Assembly: GCF_963676685.1 (NCBI RefSeq)
Contig: NC_092345.1
Span: 49,683,838-49,747,837, forward strand
Direction of reading: 5' to 3'
Source: Mytilus edulis
Taxonomy: Eukaryota; Mollusca; Bivalvia; Mytilida; Mytilidae
DNA length: 64,000 bases
A model generated the notes under the pieces. That model was not told where the DNA came from, made no database searches, and saw nothing but the letters and a program-made list of their open reading frames with translations. Positions 34,985 through 45,265 of the stretch are shown piece by piece. The position numbers and the translations under genes are program-made. Position 1 is the stretch's first letter. Each line of letters begins with the position of its first letter.

Positions 34985-35600
34985 TTTGACTGTGATCAAA
35001 TGGGAAAAAGAGGCGAAAGATACCAAAATGCTAATCAAAAGCGTTAGAAAAAAACGCACTGAGAATGTCATTCCAAAAAAGAAAAAAACGACCAACATAC
35101 GAACAAGAGTATACAAAACACAGAATAGAAGTCTAACCCCTACGTATCATGAAGCCCACCAAAAATCGAAGATAATCTTAGGTGATCCGGAATGGTATTC
35201 AGATCCTGTTCCATGTCTGATACCAGTCGTGTTGCTCATGGAAGTTCAAATCCGTTTACAAATTGTCGGGTTTTGTCCTCAACCGATCGTCATTCTCAAT
35301 GTATCCTTTAAGTAAAGTTCGATAGAAGTTCAACATAGTCACGAAACTTTGCATTAGTTATTGAGATGACACCATCTATATAGCGGAACGGGAAGTAAAA
35401 GGATATTGCTACCTTCTTTTAATTTAGTCGGTAAGAAGTGGGGCACAGTTTGATTCCAAGAGAAGTCCTATTGTTTGTTAGGATACGCCCCCTAAACGGA
35501 CGAAAAATTTTGTCAACAAAGTAATCATGTATTTTGGTAAATGCATGTTAGTTTTAGGGAATTGTTTGGTTTTGTAAAAGACAATTTTTCAAGACCCGGT
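34985..35600 (-). mobile_element. Penelope-like RT fragment with tail, minus strand
   Basis: On the minus strand, from 35600 downwards: a degraded FLIDNIF..GG region, a TNCAPLL-like SNCAPLLTD at about 35450-35480, then FRYIDGVISITNAKF (about 35345-35390). In this copy the second Asp of the YIDD catalytic pair is Gly. The coding part breaks off and the strongly diverged GAGCAACACGAC tail follows (35245 down to 34990). Heavy substitution load suggests an older copy than 27.0-29.9 kb. Confidence 0.7.
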
Positions 35601-36221
35601 TAAAATTGAAAAAAAAGTTGTTCATTGGTATGGCATATGTTTTTTATTTTTCTGTCAAAGTCTGTTTTCAATAGGAAGATTTATTTTTAAACTGATAACG
35701 TCCTATTGTGTAACCTCCGTAAAAATTGAAACTACTGTACATGTACAGTTATACGTCGTAGTACATACTCGGTTCTGTATTATCACGATTGATAGAACAT
35801 TGCAGATTGTCATATGAAAGAACATGAAACAATAAAAAAAAATATACTCTCTTTGTGAATTTGCTTTCCTCCTAACATATTTGAGTTCTTTATAAAATAA
35901 CGCAACATAAGAATAACAAGATGTGGTATAATTGGCATTAAGTCCACTCTCCACCACAGACCAACTGACGTAGGAGAGTAGCTTCTTTATTGTTGTGCAA
36001 CAGAGAAAGGTTCGTATTGATATAAAAGTGTTTTTCACAGCTTTATTAATTAAGTCTATCTATAAACATATTTATTAGTGTTAAAAAGAAAAATATGAAC
36101 ATGCATAGTCATTCATTGGCAGGTTGCTTTGGTGCATTTGTCTGAATATATTTGTTTCGCGTGTAAATTGATTGATATCTATTTGTTGAGCCTAGAATAA
36201 CAGATATAACATTGAGGATGG
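35601..36221. other. AT-rich stretch with a repeat scrap
   Basis: AACAAGATGTGGTATAATTGGCATT..CACTCTCC at 35917-35955 is a minus-strand scrap of the 'AGTTGTCTCATTGGCA' family. Nothing else recognised. Confidence 0.45.
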
Positions 36222-36260
36222 AAATTGTGAATGTGTCAAAGAGACAACAACCTGACCAAA
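36222..36260 (-). repeat. End fragment of the 'GCCTCCGGGTGCGGG' repeat
   Basis: GGAAATTGTGAATGTGTCAAAGAGACAACAACCTGACCAAA-type sequence: the terminal ~40 bp only, another extreme truncation. Confidence 0.65.
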
Positions 36261-36344
36261 GAGCCAAAAACAGCCGATAGTATCAATTAAGACCTGATAC
36301 ATTATTCAAGTAAATAGAAACCCTGTCATTAAAGCATTATTCAT

Positions 36345-36760
36345 TTGAATTAAGTTTCGTTTATCGATTATGTTTGCATTGTATCTGTGTTTATGTTGAA
36401 TGCTTAAATATTTCATAGTATCTCTGGAAAAAATTAGAGTAAAATCCGCCAAAAACGTTGTATGTCGGTTTTGTTTCTTTTTATAAAAATTTTTTTGTCT
36501 ACAAAAGATTAATTCGTCACGATTTTAAAAAGGTTTAAAAGGCCAATTAAATTTAAGACGTTGACGAGAGCATGGAGGACCCAATATTCTGTGATAGGTT
36601 ACAAAATACAGCTAAGAATATGTAACAACGACTGATAGAAATAAAAACCGAAGAAATGCAATTTTCGAAACAAAATAGTATCCCCATAATAATAAGTTTT
36701 CGGATTTCTGTAACGGCAGTGAGAATAGTTGCTGGAGAATTGATAGTAGTGCTAAACCTA
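36345..36760. repeat. Dispersed or duplicated segment, copy 1
   Basis: Aligned in the same orientation with 39630-40035: TTATCGATTAYG, CATTGTATCTGTGTTTAT, TTTTAAAAAGGTTTAAAAGG, CCAATTAAATT, ACAGCTAAGAATATG, ACCGAAGAAATGCAAT and GAGAATAGTTGCTGG are shared. Also related to the CATTTCGTCTA repeat by GTCTACAAAAGAYTAATT. Confidence 0.8.
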
Positions 36761-37084
36761 TCACAATTGTCATTTTGTGATTTCGTCCCAGGAATAAAAA
36801 AACTGAAAAGAAAAAAAGTATTTAGCAAGATCATACCGATATAACATAAAATTGAAATCATCAAACCTTCAGAGATTGGACAAGGGCACACATGAAAAGT
36901 TTGAAAAATATCCCTTTTTGTGCACTTTCTTTGCGGATGAACAACACTTCGAAGTCGCTTATTCCTCGTGATAATTAACGGGGTGTTAAACTACAGACAA
37001 AGATGGTCTCTCTATGAACTTAACAATTTTTGAAACATGAAATTATTTTGTTGGGGTGTAAAGTCCGACATTATAACTAAATTA

Positions 37085-37435
37085 ATGTGAAAAATAGGAC
37101 CTTAAAATTGAGAACATAGAGCAGACAACAGCAGAAGGCCAACAATGGGTCTTCAATGCAGCGAGAAACTCCCGCACCCGGAGTCGTCCTTTAGCTGGGC
37201 CCTAAACAAATATGTATACTAGTTCAGTGATCATGGACGTCCTACTAAACTCCGAATTATACACAAGAAACTAAAATTAAAAATTATTCAAAACTAACAA
37301 AGGCCAGAAGCTCCTGACTTGGGACAGGCGCAAAATTGCAGCGGGGTTAAACATGTTTTTTTATATCTCAACCCTTCCCCTATACCTCTTGCCAATGTAG
37401 AAACAAACAAACGAACAACAATACGCACAGTAAAA
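37085..37435 (-). repeat. 'GCCTCCGGGTGCGGG' dispersed repeat, longest copy, minus
   Basis: Contains GAGAAACTCCCGCACCCGG, ATATGTATACTAGTTCAGTG, ACACAAGAAACTAAAATTAA, CTCCTGACTTGGGACAGGCG and GCAGCGGGGTTAAACATG. It extends further 5' of the element than the copies at 16226 and 34140. Confidence 0.8.
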
Positions 37436-38904
37436 CTGTTTAAGGGGGATCCTGGGTATCAATCAAATTTTCTTTCTTAATATAGGATTTCGCTATATTT
37501 TTTTCTAAATGAACTTTATCATATACTTAAAAGACAAATGAAATAAAAAAATTGGGGTGACCGTTCATTTAAGCTCACAATCTGCCTCCGAAAGAAGCAT
37601 ACATTTATGTTAATGTCCTTTTTTTCTTTTGAACTAATAGGAGAAAAAGAGGTAATATTGAAATAAAAAAAATAACCTAATTACAGAAATCGCTTAAATT
37701 TTACAATTATTTAGTTTATGTACAGCTTATATGAAAATAATACTAAAAATTATAGGTCACCGATGAGTTAAAACAGATATTTCAAATGTAATGCCAAAAA
37801 ATGGCATGTTTGCACCAAAGGGAGATAGTTTGGAGCTTTTTCAATGATATAAACATTTTAAGTCGTCTGGGGCCAAACCGAATCGATTTTTTGGGTTGAT
37901 TTTTTTACCATATCATAAAGTAATAACTAATAGTGTAAGAAATAAAATTTTTAATGAAAAAATAAAGGTTCAATTTTTTGCTGAAATTTTTGTACCCACG
38001 AGCCACCTTAAGAGAAGTCTGAATCCGATGTCAGAATATGAAACAAAAGAAAACAAACCTAAATGACAATAATACATAAACAACAACAGACTACTTACAG
38101 TTACTAACATGCCAGCTCCAGGCCTCAATTAAACTGATTGAAAGATAATGTCTTCATCATATGAATATCAGGCACAATCCCTCCTGTTAGGGGTTAAGTA
38201 TTATACCATCATGGAACATATGAGGAGAACATAACCCGTGTCATGCCAACAACTTGTTTTAGAATTAATGTGTTTAATTCCGATTAAAAGACCCTATAAG
38301 TGAATCAATATTAAAGCCAAAATATGCAATCTTTAATTACCTGCCAACAGTATCGTAACTATATCCCTTCTTAAGAATTCTGTTTAAAGGTTTTATGAGC
38401 TTTGAGGTGAAAGAATATTACCATAAAAGATTAGATGTAAAATACCTGAACGTATAAGATGTCTGCATGTTGAGTTACATTTGTATATTTACGAATGATT
38501 TCCTTGTACCGATGATAAAATTTAGTAAATCTCTTTGAAGTTGGTCTTTGTATAGTTTTGTAATGCAGAAATTGAAATAAAAAATAGTCACTATAAAAAA
38601 AGGCGAATATAAGAGGCAATGGTCGACTTTGCGGACATATTGAATATGACTTTACATCATCTCCTGTCATCTACCACCATTCCGGAAACTAAATTGTCTG
38701 TAGGTTGCTTGGCATTCTTGATATAATTACGGAAGACCGCTAAATTCTCCTTTTGATAAAGAATAACATATTTTATTTCCCAAGGGAATCACCAGTCAAG
38801 TGTAGTCAGAGCACTTATGTCTTGAAATGAATTATTATTGATATGGTCATAATTATAAATTAACTGTTTACAAAACTTTACATTTTTGATATACTTACGC
38901 TTTT
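37436..38904. other. Long stretch without a supported gene
   Basis: AT-rich. A phrase GCCACCTTAAGAGAAGTC near 38000 and GGGGCCAAACCGAATCG near 37870 look like decayed dispersed repeats. No coding evidence. Confidence 0.35.
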
Positions 38905-39610
38905 TTACCTCAGGAATAATTTACCTTGGCTGTTTTTGGCAAAAACAATTGGACATTTTTGGTTATTAATGCTCTTCAAATTCGTAATTTATTTGGTTTT
39001 TTAACATTTTTGATTCGAGCGTCACTGAATGATAAGTCTTTTGTAGATGAAACGCGCTTTTTATGCAAATACAAAATTCCTATCCTGGTATCTATGATGA
39101 GTTTATTTACTCTCTGTACTACACCATATACACTGTGTATTTCTAAGTTTTTGATGACATTGTGGTGTGCATTCAGTTCCATATTTTATAAGTGTATAAC
39201 TAAACTTAATGTGAACAAATAGAACTTACGTTAACAATATTTATTTGCATTTGTTCATGATAAAATATGTAATGAAGTACTTGAAATACATAAAATATTG
39301 ACAAAAAGTAAAACGTAGTAAATTCAGTAAAACATTATGACAAGACACTTTCCGTTACGACAAAATCTCAATGACTAAAGTGTAATTATTATACGTCTTT
39401 ATTTGATGAGAACACTATTCAAGAACAGTTGTGCCACACTGCTAGTTTTAAGTATGAATAACAGCAATCATATAAACAAAAACTAAATGTCGACAAACTG
39501 TATATAACATACCACAAGTTGATGTTTGGTGAATGTAATTCAAAAAGCCGATTTAGAAAGATAACTGCTGTTTGTTAGACATATCTCGTCATTTTTTTTT
39601 TATTTTAATG
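38905..39610. repeat. ~0.7-1 kb direct duplication, copy A
   Basis: Aligned in the same orientation with 40056-41075: CCTTGGCTGT, GATTCGAGCGTCACTG, GGTATCTATGATGAGTT, CTCTCTGTACTACACCAT, TGACAAAAAGTAAAACGTAG, ACAAGACACTTTCCGTT and AAAAAGCCGATTTAGAAAG. Copy A lacks the RT-family tail present in copy B. Confidence 0.9.
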
Positions 39611-39629
39611 AGCACAATTTTAAACAGCG

Positions 39630-40035
39630 ATTGAGTTTATCGATTACGATTACATTGTATCTGTGTTTATATTGAATACTACAATTATATTACATAGTTT
39701 CTCTGGAGAACCGAGACTCAAAGCAAAATTCGCCAAAACGTTATAGGTCTGTTTTGTTTCCTTCTACTAAAAATGTTCGTCTACAAGAGACTAATTGGTC
39801 ACAGTTTTAAAAAGGTTTAAAAGGCCAATTAAATTAAAACGTTGACGAGCATGGAAGACCCAAAATTCTGTAATAGGTTTCAAAATACAGCTAAGAATAT
39901 GCACCAACGTCTGGTGGAAAATAAAACCGAAGAAATGCAATACTCGAAACAAAATAGTCTACTCTTTATAATGAGCACTTCGGAATTCTTTAACGGCAAT
40001 GAGAATAGTTGCTGGAAAATTGATAATAAACTGTT
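39630..40035. repeat. Dispersed or duplicated segment, copy 2
   Basis: Partner of 36345-36760. It sits exactly between duplication copies A and B. Confidence 0.8.
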
Positions 40036-40055
40036 TACAAAAACTTTCTAACTAA

Positions 40056-41075
40056 GAAAGTTTTCCTTGGCTGTATTTGGCAATTGTTTTGGAATTGTTG
40101 GTCCTCAATGCTCTTCATCTTCGTTCTTTTTTCGGCCTTTTTAACTTTTTTGATTCGAGCGTCACTGCAGGATGAGTCTTTTGTAGACGAAACGTGCTTT
40201 GTCGCAAATACAAAGTTCCAATTCTGGTATCTATGATGAGTTCGTTTACTCTCTGTACTACACCATGTACACTGTGTATTTCCAAGTTTTTCATGACATT
40301 GCATTCATTCAGTACCTTTTCTTCCACATTTTATAAGTGTATAACTAAATTAATGTGAACAAATAGAACTTACGTTCACAGTATTTATTTGCATTTGTTC
40401 ATTATAAAATATCTAATGAAGAACTTGAAATATTTAAAATATTGACAAAAAGTAAAACGTAGTAAATTAAGGAAAAACATAATGACAAGACACTTTCCGT
40501 TGCGACAAAACCTCAATGACTAAAGCGTAATTATTACAGTCGTATTACAAGTACAAATATATATACGTCTTTATTTGATGAGAACACTATTCAGGAACAG
40601 TTGTGCCACACACTGGATTCTTAACTGTTAGTTGTAAGTATGAATAACAGCAATCAGATAAAAAGAAACTTAATGTCGACAAACTGCATATAAAAGAGGG
40701 ACGAAAGATACCAGAGAGACAGTCAAACACACAAATCGAAAATAACGCCTTGGCTAAAAATGAAAAGACAAACAGACAAACAATAGTACACATGACACAA
40801 CATAGAAAACTAAAGAATAAGCAACACGAATCCCACCAAAAACTAGGGTTGATCTCAGGTGCTCCGGCCGGGTAAGCAGATCCTGCTCCATATGTGGCAC
40901 CCGTCGTGTTGCTTAAGTGGAAACAAATCCGGTAAATAGTCTAATTCGGTAGCTCACATTTACATATAACATATCATAAGTTGTTGTTTGATGAATGTAA
41001 TTTAAAAAGCCGATTTAGAAAGATAATTGCTATTCGTTAGACTTATCTCGTCATCTCGAGCAAACAATTTAAAAC
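40056..41075. repeat. ~0.7-1 kb direct duplication, copy B
   Basis: Partner of 38905-39610, enlarged by the 269-bp tail insertion at 40694-40962 and by a ~30-bp ATTACAGTCGTATTACAAGT insertion near 40530. Confidence 0.9.
40694..40962 (-). mobile_element. RT-family tail insertion with 7-bp target-site duplication
   Basis: Read on the minus strand it runs from GTGAGCTACCGAATTAGACT through GCAACACGACGGGTGCC, GGAGCACCTGAGATCAACCC and GGATTCGTGTTGCTT to ATCTTTCGTCCCTCTT. CATATAA flanks it on both sides (40687-40693, 40963-40969). The homologous empty site in copy A reads CTGTATATAACATACC. This fixes both ends: the element is a 5'-truncated retroposed copy of the RT family's 3' region. Confidence 0.9.
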
Positions 41076-41154
41076 AGCTATTGAATAATAATTCAGGTAA
41101 AAGATACATAACTGTATGATGACTGTAATGGAAAAAAATAAAATCACAAAAATA

Positions 41155-41320
41155 ATGTACTCCGAGGAAAATTCAAAACGGAAAGTCCATAATCAAAAGG
41201 CAAAATCAAAAGCTTAAACGAATGGATTACAACTTTCATATTCCTGACTTGGTACAGGAATTTTCTTATGTAGGAAATGGTCAACTAAACCTGGTTTTAT
41301 AGCTAGCTAAACTTCTCACT
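41155..41320 (-). repeat. 'CCAAGTCAG' dispersed repeat, minus copy
   Basis: Contains GAGGAAAATTCAAAACGGAA, AAGTCC, TCCTGACTTGGTACAGGAA and ends CCTGGTTTTATAGCTAGCTA, the reverse complement of the 14860-15110 element. Confidence 0.75.
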
Positions 41321-41628
41321 TGACAGGCTCTGGTTGCTTGTGTACGAAGATCGTTTGAGGACATATACAGAGAAAACCATATTATGTGTACGATTTAATA
41401 TATATAGTGCTCACAAACTCTCATATTGCGTTTTGTATAGAATTCCATATAGTGTTTAATTCATACCTTTTATATTTGTTTTCATTTGTAAAGTATATGT
41501 ATGTATTTGGATGTAAACGTAAACAAATATGTTAAAATTAGATGCATAAGGGCAATTAACTGATGTAACTCTTTTTTCAATTTCAGAATTAAAAACAGAC
41601 ATACGGACAAAATTATATAAAATAAAAA

Positions 41629-43958
41629 ATGTTTCTTACAGCTTTATTGATTTGCCTATTTTATTGTTCTGAGATAGAAGCAAGCAGGAAGGACTTGGCA
41701 ATGTTTGCTGTAGATAATAATCTTCAAAAGATTACGTCTGCTCTTTCAGAAATACGACTAGAGCTTAAAACTTTGAATCATAAACCAAGTAAGAAAATTG
41801 CAAAATAGTTATCATATTTTGGTTAATAATTAACAAACGTTTGAGCAGAAATTTTTGGAACAAGCATCTCTATAGTTAGATGCCTACATTGTAGCTGCAT
41901 GTGATTCATACGTGTTGCCTGCCATCGCTTTCAGTTTCCCATTGTCAATTTCCCATTTCTTAGAAGTAATATAATCACCATCCCATCTTATTGCGTTAAC
42001 ATGTCTCAATTTTTTACGAGCGTGCGTGTTAACAATAGTTCACAGGGTGTGTTTATTTCTACAGGAAGTGTCTGTACTATAGATGAACATGTTTTAGTGG
42101 TCATAGATCTTAAGATACCAAAAGATTCTTCTGATTTATAAATGAAGCGATTGTGACCCATTCCTTACAGTGATATTTTAACTGAGTCTGCATGGATTGG
42201 CGTGGTGGATGATTCACAGAGAGGGTTGGAGGGGTCCTGATCCCGAAATCCCGGGCTTGAAAACATGAAATCCCGAGGTCCCGAATTTAAAAAAAAACAT
42301 AAATCCTGACATCCCGAAATTCGAAAACAAGAAATCCCGAAATCCGGAGCTTAAAAACACCCGATCCCGACGTTCAGAAAAAAGGATTTTATGAGATCCC
42401 TTACTGTGGTGTTCGGTGGGTTTGTATTACAGGCACAGGCAAAAAAAAATCACATGTTATATTAAGGTTTAAAGGAATTTTTTTCAGAGACAAGAGATTG
42501 TGGTTTGTATATACTAATTTAATTTACGATACCGGTATTTGCAAATCGTTAGATTTCATTTAAGCTTGATTTGTGTATGAGCTTTTTGATTTTGCCATTT
42601 GCCTATGGTATTTCTAGTAAGAATTTTTTAAACTCAGAGTTCGGTATTTTTGTTACTTCGACTGAGCATTTTCTCTTGCAAATTGTCTGTTAAGTTCTCC
42701 TTTCACTTGTTCCGTTCATTGATAACGCTTGATTTTGTCCATTTTAAATGGACTTTCCCCTTTTTGAATTTGCATTGGAGCTTGGTGTTCTTGTTATAAA
42801 TTTAAATGTTAACATTTATTCTGCATCCACAGTTTTTTAGTAATAGTTCACAGCTACTTCTTTAAATGTCTTTTTACTTATTAATAAAAGCGTATTTTCC
42901 TCTTTCTTTATCCTACAAGAGGGGACAGGACCTTTTCGGGACTTCGGAATCAGGTGTTTTAAGCTCGGGATTTCAGGATTGATCCTTTCGGGATCCGGGA
43001 ATTCTTTTTTTGAATTTCGGGATGTCGGGAATTATTTCTTTTAACCCTGGATTTCGGGATCAAGACCCCTCAAACCCCCACTCCACCCTCATCCCTCCAA
43101 GAGAGGGGCCTCCGGGGGCCGTTGTTTGGATATCATCAGCTGCATGTTTCCAAAAACGTTAATATAAATTCATCATTTCATATCGTCATGTGTTAAAACA
43201 GATATTATTTATTTGTATGAAAGTGCATTCCCTTATTTTATATTTCATGTTAACTTTGTCATTTTCTTCTAGAATCTTGCGAAGATATCTACACAGAAGA
43301 CAATCTGAGTCCTAGCGGAGATTATGTTATTTATCCCTTACAAAAGGCTGTTAGAGTATACTGTTCATTTGAGGGCGACTATGGATACACATTTATTTCC
43401 AGAAAATCCTCGGGGGTCGCTCTCAATATTGCAAAACTTTATTCTACAAATAAATTTGCAAAAATACGTCTTCTTATGTCCAACGGAGAGCAGAGAGAAG
43501 TCAAAGTTGAAAATTTGCTAGCCTACCGGAATCAGTCTACTCTATCTTTCCAGTCAAATACTCATCAATTGTACCAGGGACCAACAACGGGAACTGCACA
43601 ACTTCATCCATTTTTATTTCTCGGGTTTCTGCCTAAAAGCTTAGTTCAAAATCGTAACATACAGGGATACAGAGCTGCCGGAAAGGACTTTACATTCCGA
43701 AACTGTGATTCCAACCCCAACAGTTATATAACATTTCTTTTCGATCCCAAACATGGCACATTCGGGAACCTAGGATATACGAATGCTTTTATGAATGGAT
43801 GGATCTCCTCTTCAACAGTTATGGACTATCCTAAGTATATGGACAATAGTTTTTACATGGACTGGGAGATGCATATGGGCGGCTGTGGAGGGTTAATGAC
43901 ATCTAAAGTACAAACCATCAAAGCTGCTTTAGGTTTACCGTTTGGTAAGAGTCATTAA
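41629..43958 (+). CDS. Secreted protein with fibrinogen-related-like N-terminal fold, two exons
   Basis: About 281 residues. Exon 1 (41629-41788) encodes a signal peptide (MFLTALLICLFYCSEIEA) and a short helical stretch (NNLQKITSALSEIRLELKTL) that could form a coiled coil for oligomerisation. The donor is CCAA|GTAAG; the acceptor TTTTCTTCTAG precedes exon 2 (43273-43958); the phase-1 join is in frame. Exon 2 starts with C-E-D-I-Y..SPSGDYVIYP..VRVYCSFEG, the spacing seen at the start of fibrinogen-related domains. The rest (YGYTFIS, RNCDSNPNSYITFLFDP, EMHMGGCGG, ALGLPFGK) does not follow a canonical one and lacks its calcium site. I recall similar bivalve proteins but no established name or function. 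An extracellular recognition role is only a guess. Four Cys in the mature domain could form two disulphides. Polyadenylation signal at 44019. The frame is fully open. Confidence 0.8.
42225..43088. repeat. Inverted pair of 'GATCCCGAAATCCCG' repeats in the intron
   Basis: The left arm (42225-42400) carries GGGGTCCTGATCCCGAAATC with internal CCCGAAATTCG..AAATCCCG units. The right arm (42905-43088) carries the reverse complement (CTTTTCGGGACTTCGG, GGATTTCGGGATCAAGACCC, ending ATCCCTCC). A plus copy is at 59463-59660. The arms lie within the intron of the secreted-protein gene, so the pre-mRNA could form a long imperfect hairpin. Confidence 0.85.
42560..42800 (+). repeat. Two fragments of the 'CCAAGTCAG' repeat
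   Basis: TTGTGTATGAGCTTTTTGATTTTGCC..GTATTTTTGTTACTT (42570-42660) and TTGTTCCGTTCATTGATAAC..GGACTTTCCCC..TTGAATTTGCA (42705-42780). Both are diverged pieces within the loop of the intronic inverted pair. Confidence 0.6.
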
Positions 43959-44018
43959 GTTAAAGATTCCGTGTTTACGAGCAAAAAAAAAAAAAAAAAA
44001 AACTTGTCTAGAAATTTA

Positions 44019-44024
44019 AATAAA
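44019..44024 (+). other. Polyadenylation signal AATAAA
   Basis: First AATAAA downstream of the stop of the secreted-protein gene (61 bases after it). A 19-base A run at 43983-44001 lies between. Confidence 0.45.
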
Positions 44025-44154
44025 ATATTAAGATCAGATGTCGACGTCTATAGATATATGATCAAGAAATGTTCATATCAAATCATTTTGACAGTAATCC
44101 AACAACATAAAACAACATACTTGCCATGCAAATGGTTATAGAAAAAAAATAGGA

Positions 44155-44300
44155 AGATGTGGTATGATAGCCATTTAGACAACTCTTCACCAGAGTCCAA
44201 ATGACAGAAGTTTACAACTATAGGTGAAGCATACGGCCTTCAATAATGAGCAAAAACCACATACCGCATAGTCAGCTGCAAAAGGCCCCGAAATGATATG
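44155..44300 (-). repeat. 'AGTTGTCTCATTGGCA' dispersed repeat, minus copy
   Basis: AGGAAGATGTGGTATGATAG, CAACTCTTCACCAGAGTCC, AAGCATACGGCCTTCAATAA and CAAAAGGCCCCGAAATGAT are the reverse complement of the 23690-24000 family. Confidence 0.75.
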
Positions 44301-44753
44301 TCATGCTCTCTCTTTAAATGCACATTACATAATTAAAATTAATAACAATACATTGTGATAATGGTAAACTTTTCTATGTTTGCCTTGTTCAAATATTCTC
44401 TTAACTTTTCAAATCACCTTCCTTGCTTCTTCCCTTTTCTTCTTATTCTTTTTATATAAAACGTTGTAGTTTCGGCTCTTGAAATTTGATTATTTATTTA
44501 TGCATCTTGAATCTCTTGCAGCTATTCATAACGAGTAAGGACTGTTGATGACATTGGTGCGATGTAGTACTTGGTTGGATGAGTGGACTAGAATCTTTGG
44601 TGGCAATATTCGCAGCTTAGAATATATGATAATAAAAGAACAATTCGAAGTATTTTCATTATTCAAATAGCGCCCAATGATAAGTCTTTATTGTTTTGTT
44701 CCAAGGAAACATAAATAAATTACCTTCTTTTATCATGATTACTGTTCATTTTT

Positions 44754-45265
44754 ACCGTTCAGGAGTTATGGTTCTTGAAAGATTGAAAAATGGTGTTTCC
44801 AGTCGTGTCCGTGCATTTACGCATTAACTGTTTTACCAAAGCTTCCCAAATTTTAATATGTTGTTACTGATGAAAAAATAGAGGTCAAGTTCAATAATGA
44901 CGATTTTGACTTTTACCGTTCAGGAGTCGAGTATGGTTCTTGAAAGATTGAAAAATGGTGTTTCCAGTCGTGTCCGTGCATTTTCTCATGAACCATTCAA
45001 CCAAAGCTTTTGAAATTTTTATATGTTGTTACTGATGGCAAATTAGGGGTCAAGTTCAATAATGACGATTTTGACTTATACCGTTCAGGAGTTATGGTTC
45101 TTGAAAGATTGTGAAATGGCGTTTCCATTCACGTTGTTGCATTTACTCAGGAACCATTCAATCTAAGCTTTTCAAATCTTAAGATGTTGATACTGATGAC
45201 AAAATGGAGGTCAAATTTGATATTGACGATTTACACTTTCACCATTCATCAGTAATGGTTCTTGT
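44754..45265. repeat. ~162-bp tandem repeat, three full units and a partial fourth
   Basis: Units begin at ACCGTTCAGGAG in 44754, 44915 and 45080 (spacing 161-165 bp) and a diverged fourth at 45241 (ACCATTCATCAG). Each has GGTTCTTGAAAGATTG, GGTGTTTCCAGTCGTG and GTCAAGTTCAATAATGACGA. The fourth unit ends where the LINE's 3' end begins. Confidence 0.9.

Noticed and set aside
36553-36891. 112-codon minus-strand frame
   Set aside because: It lies in a duplicated dispersed segment whose second copy (39842-40051) is not open in the same frame.
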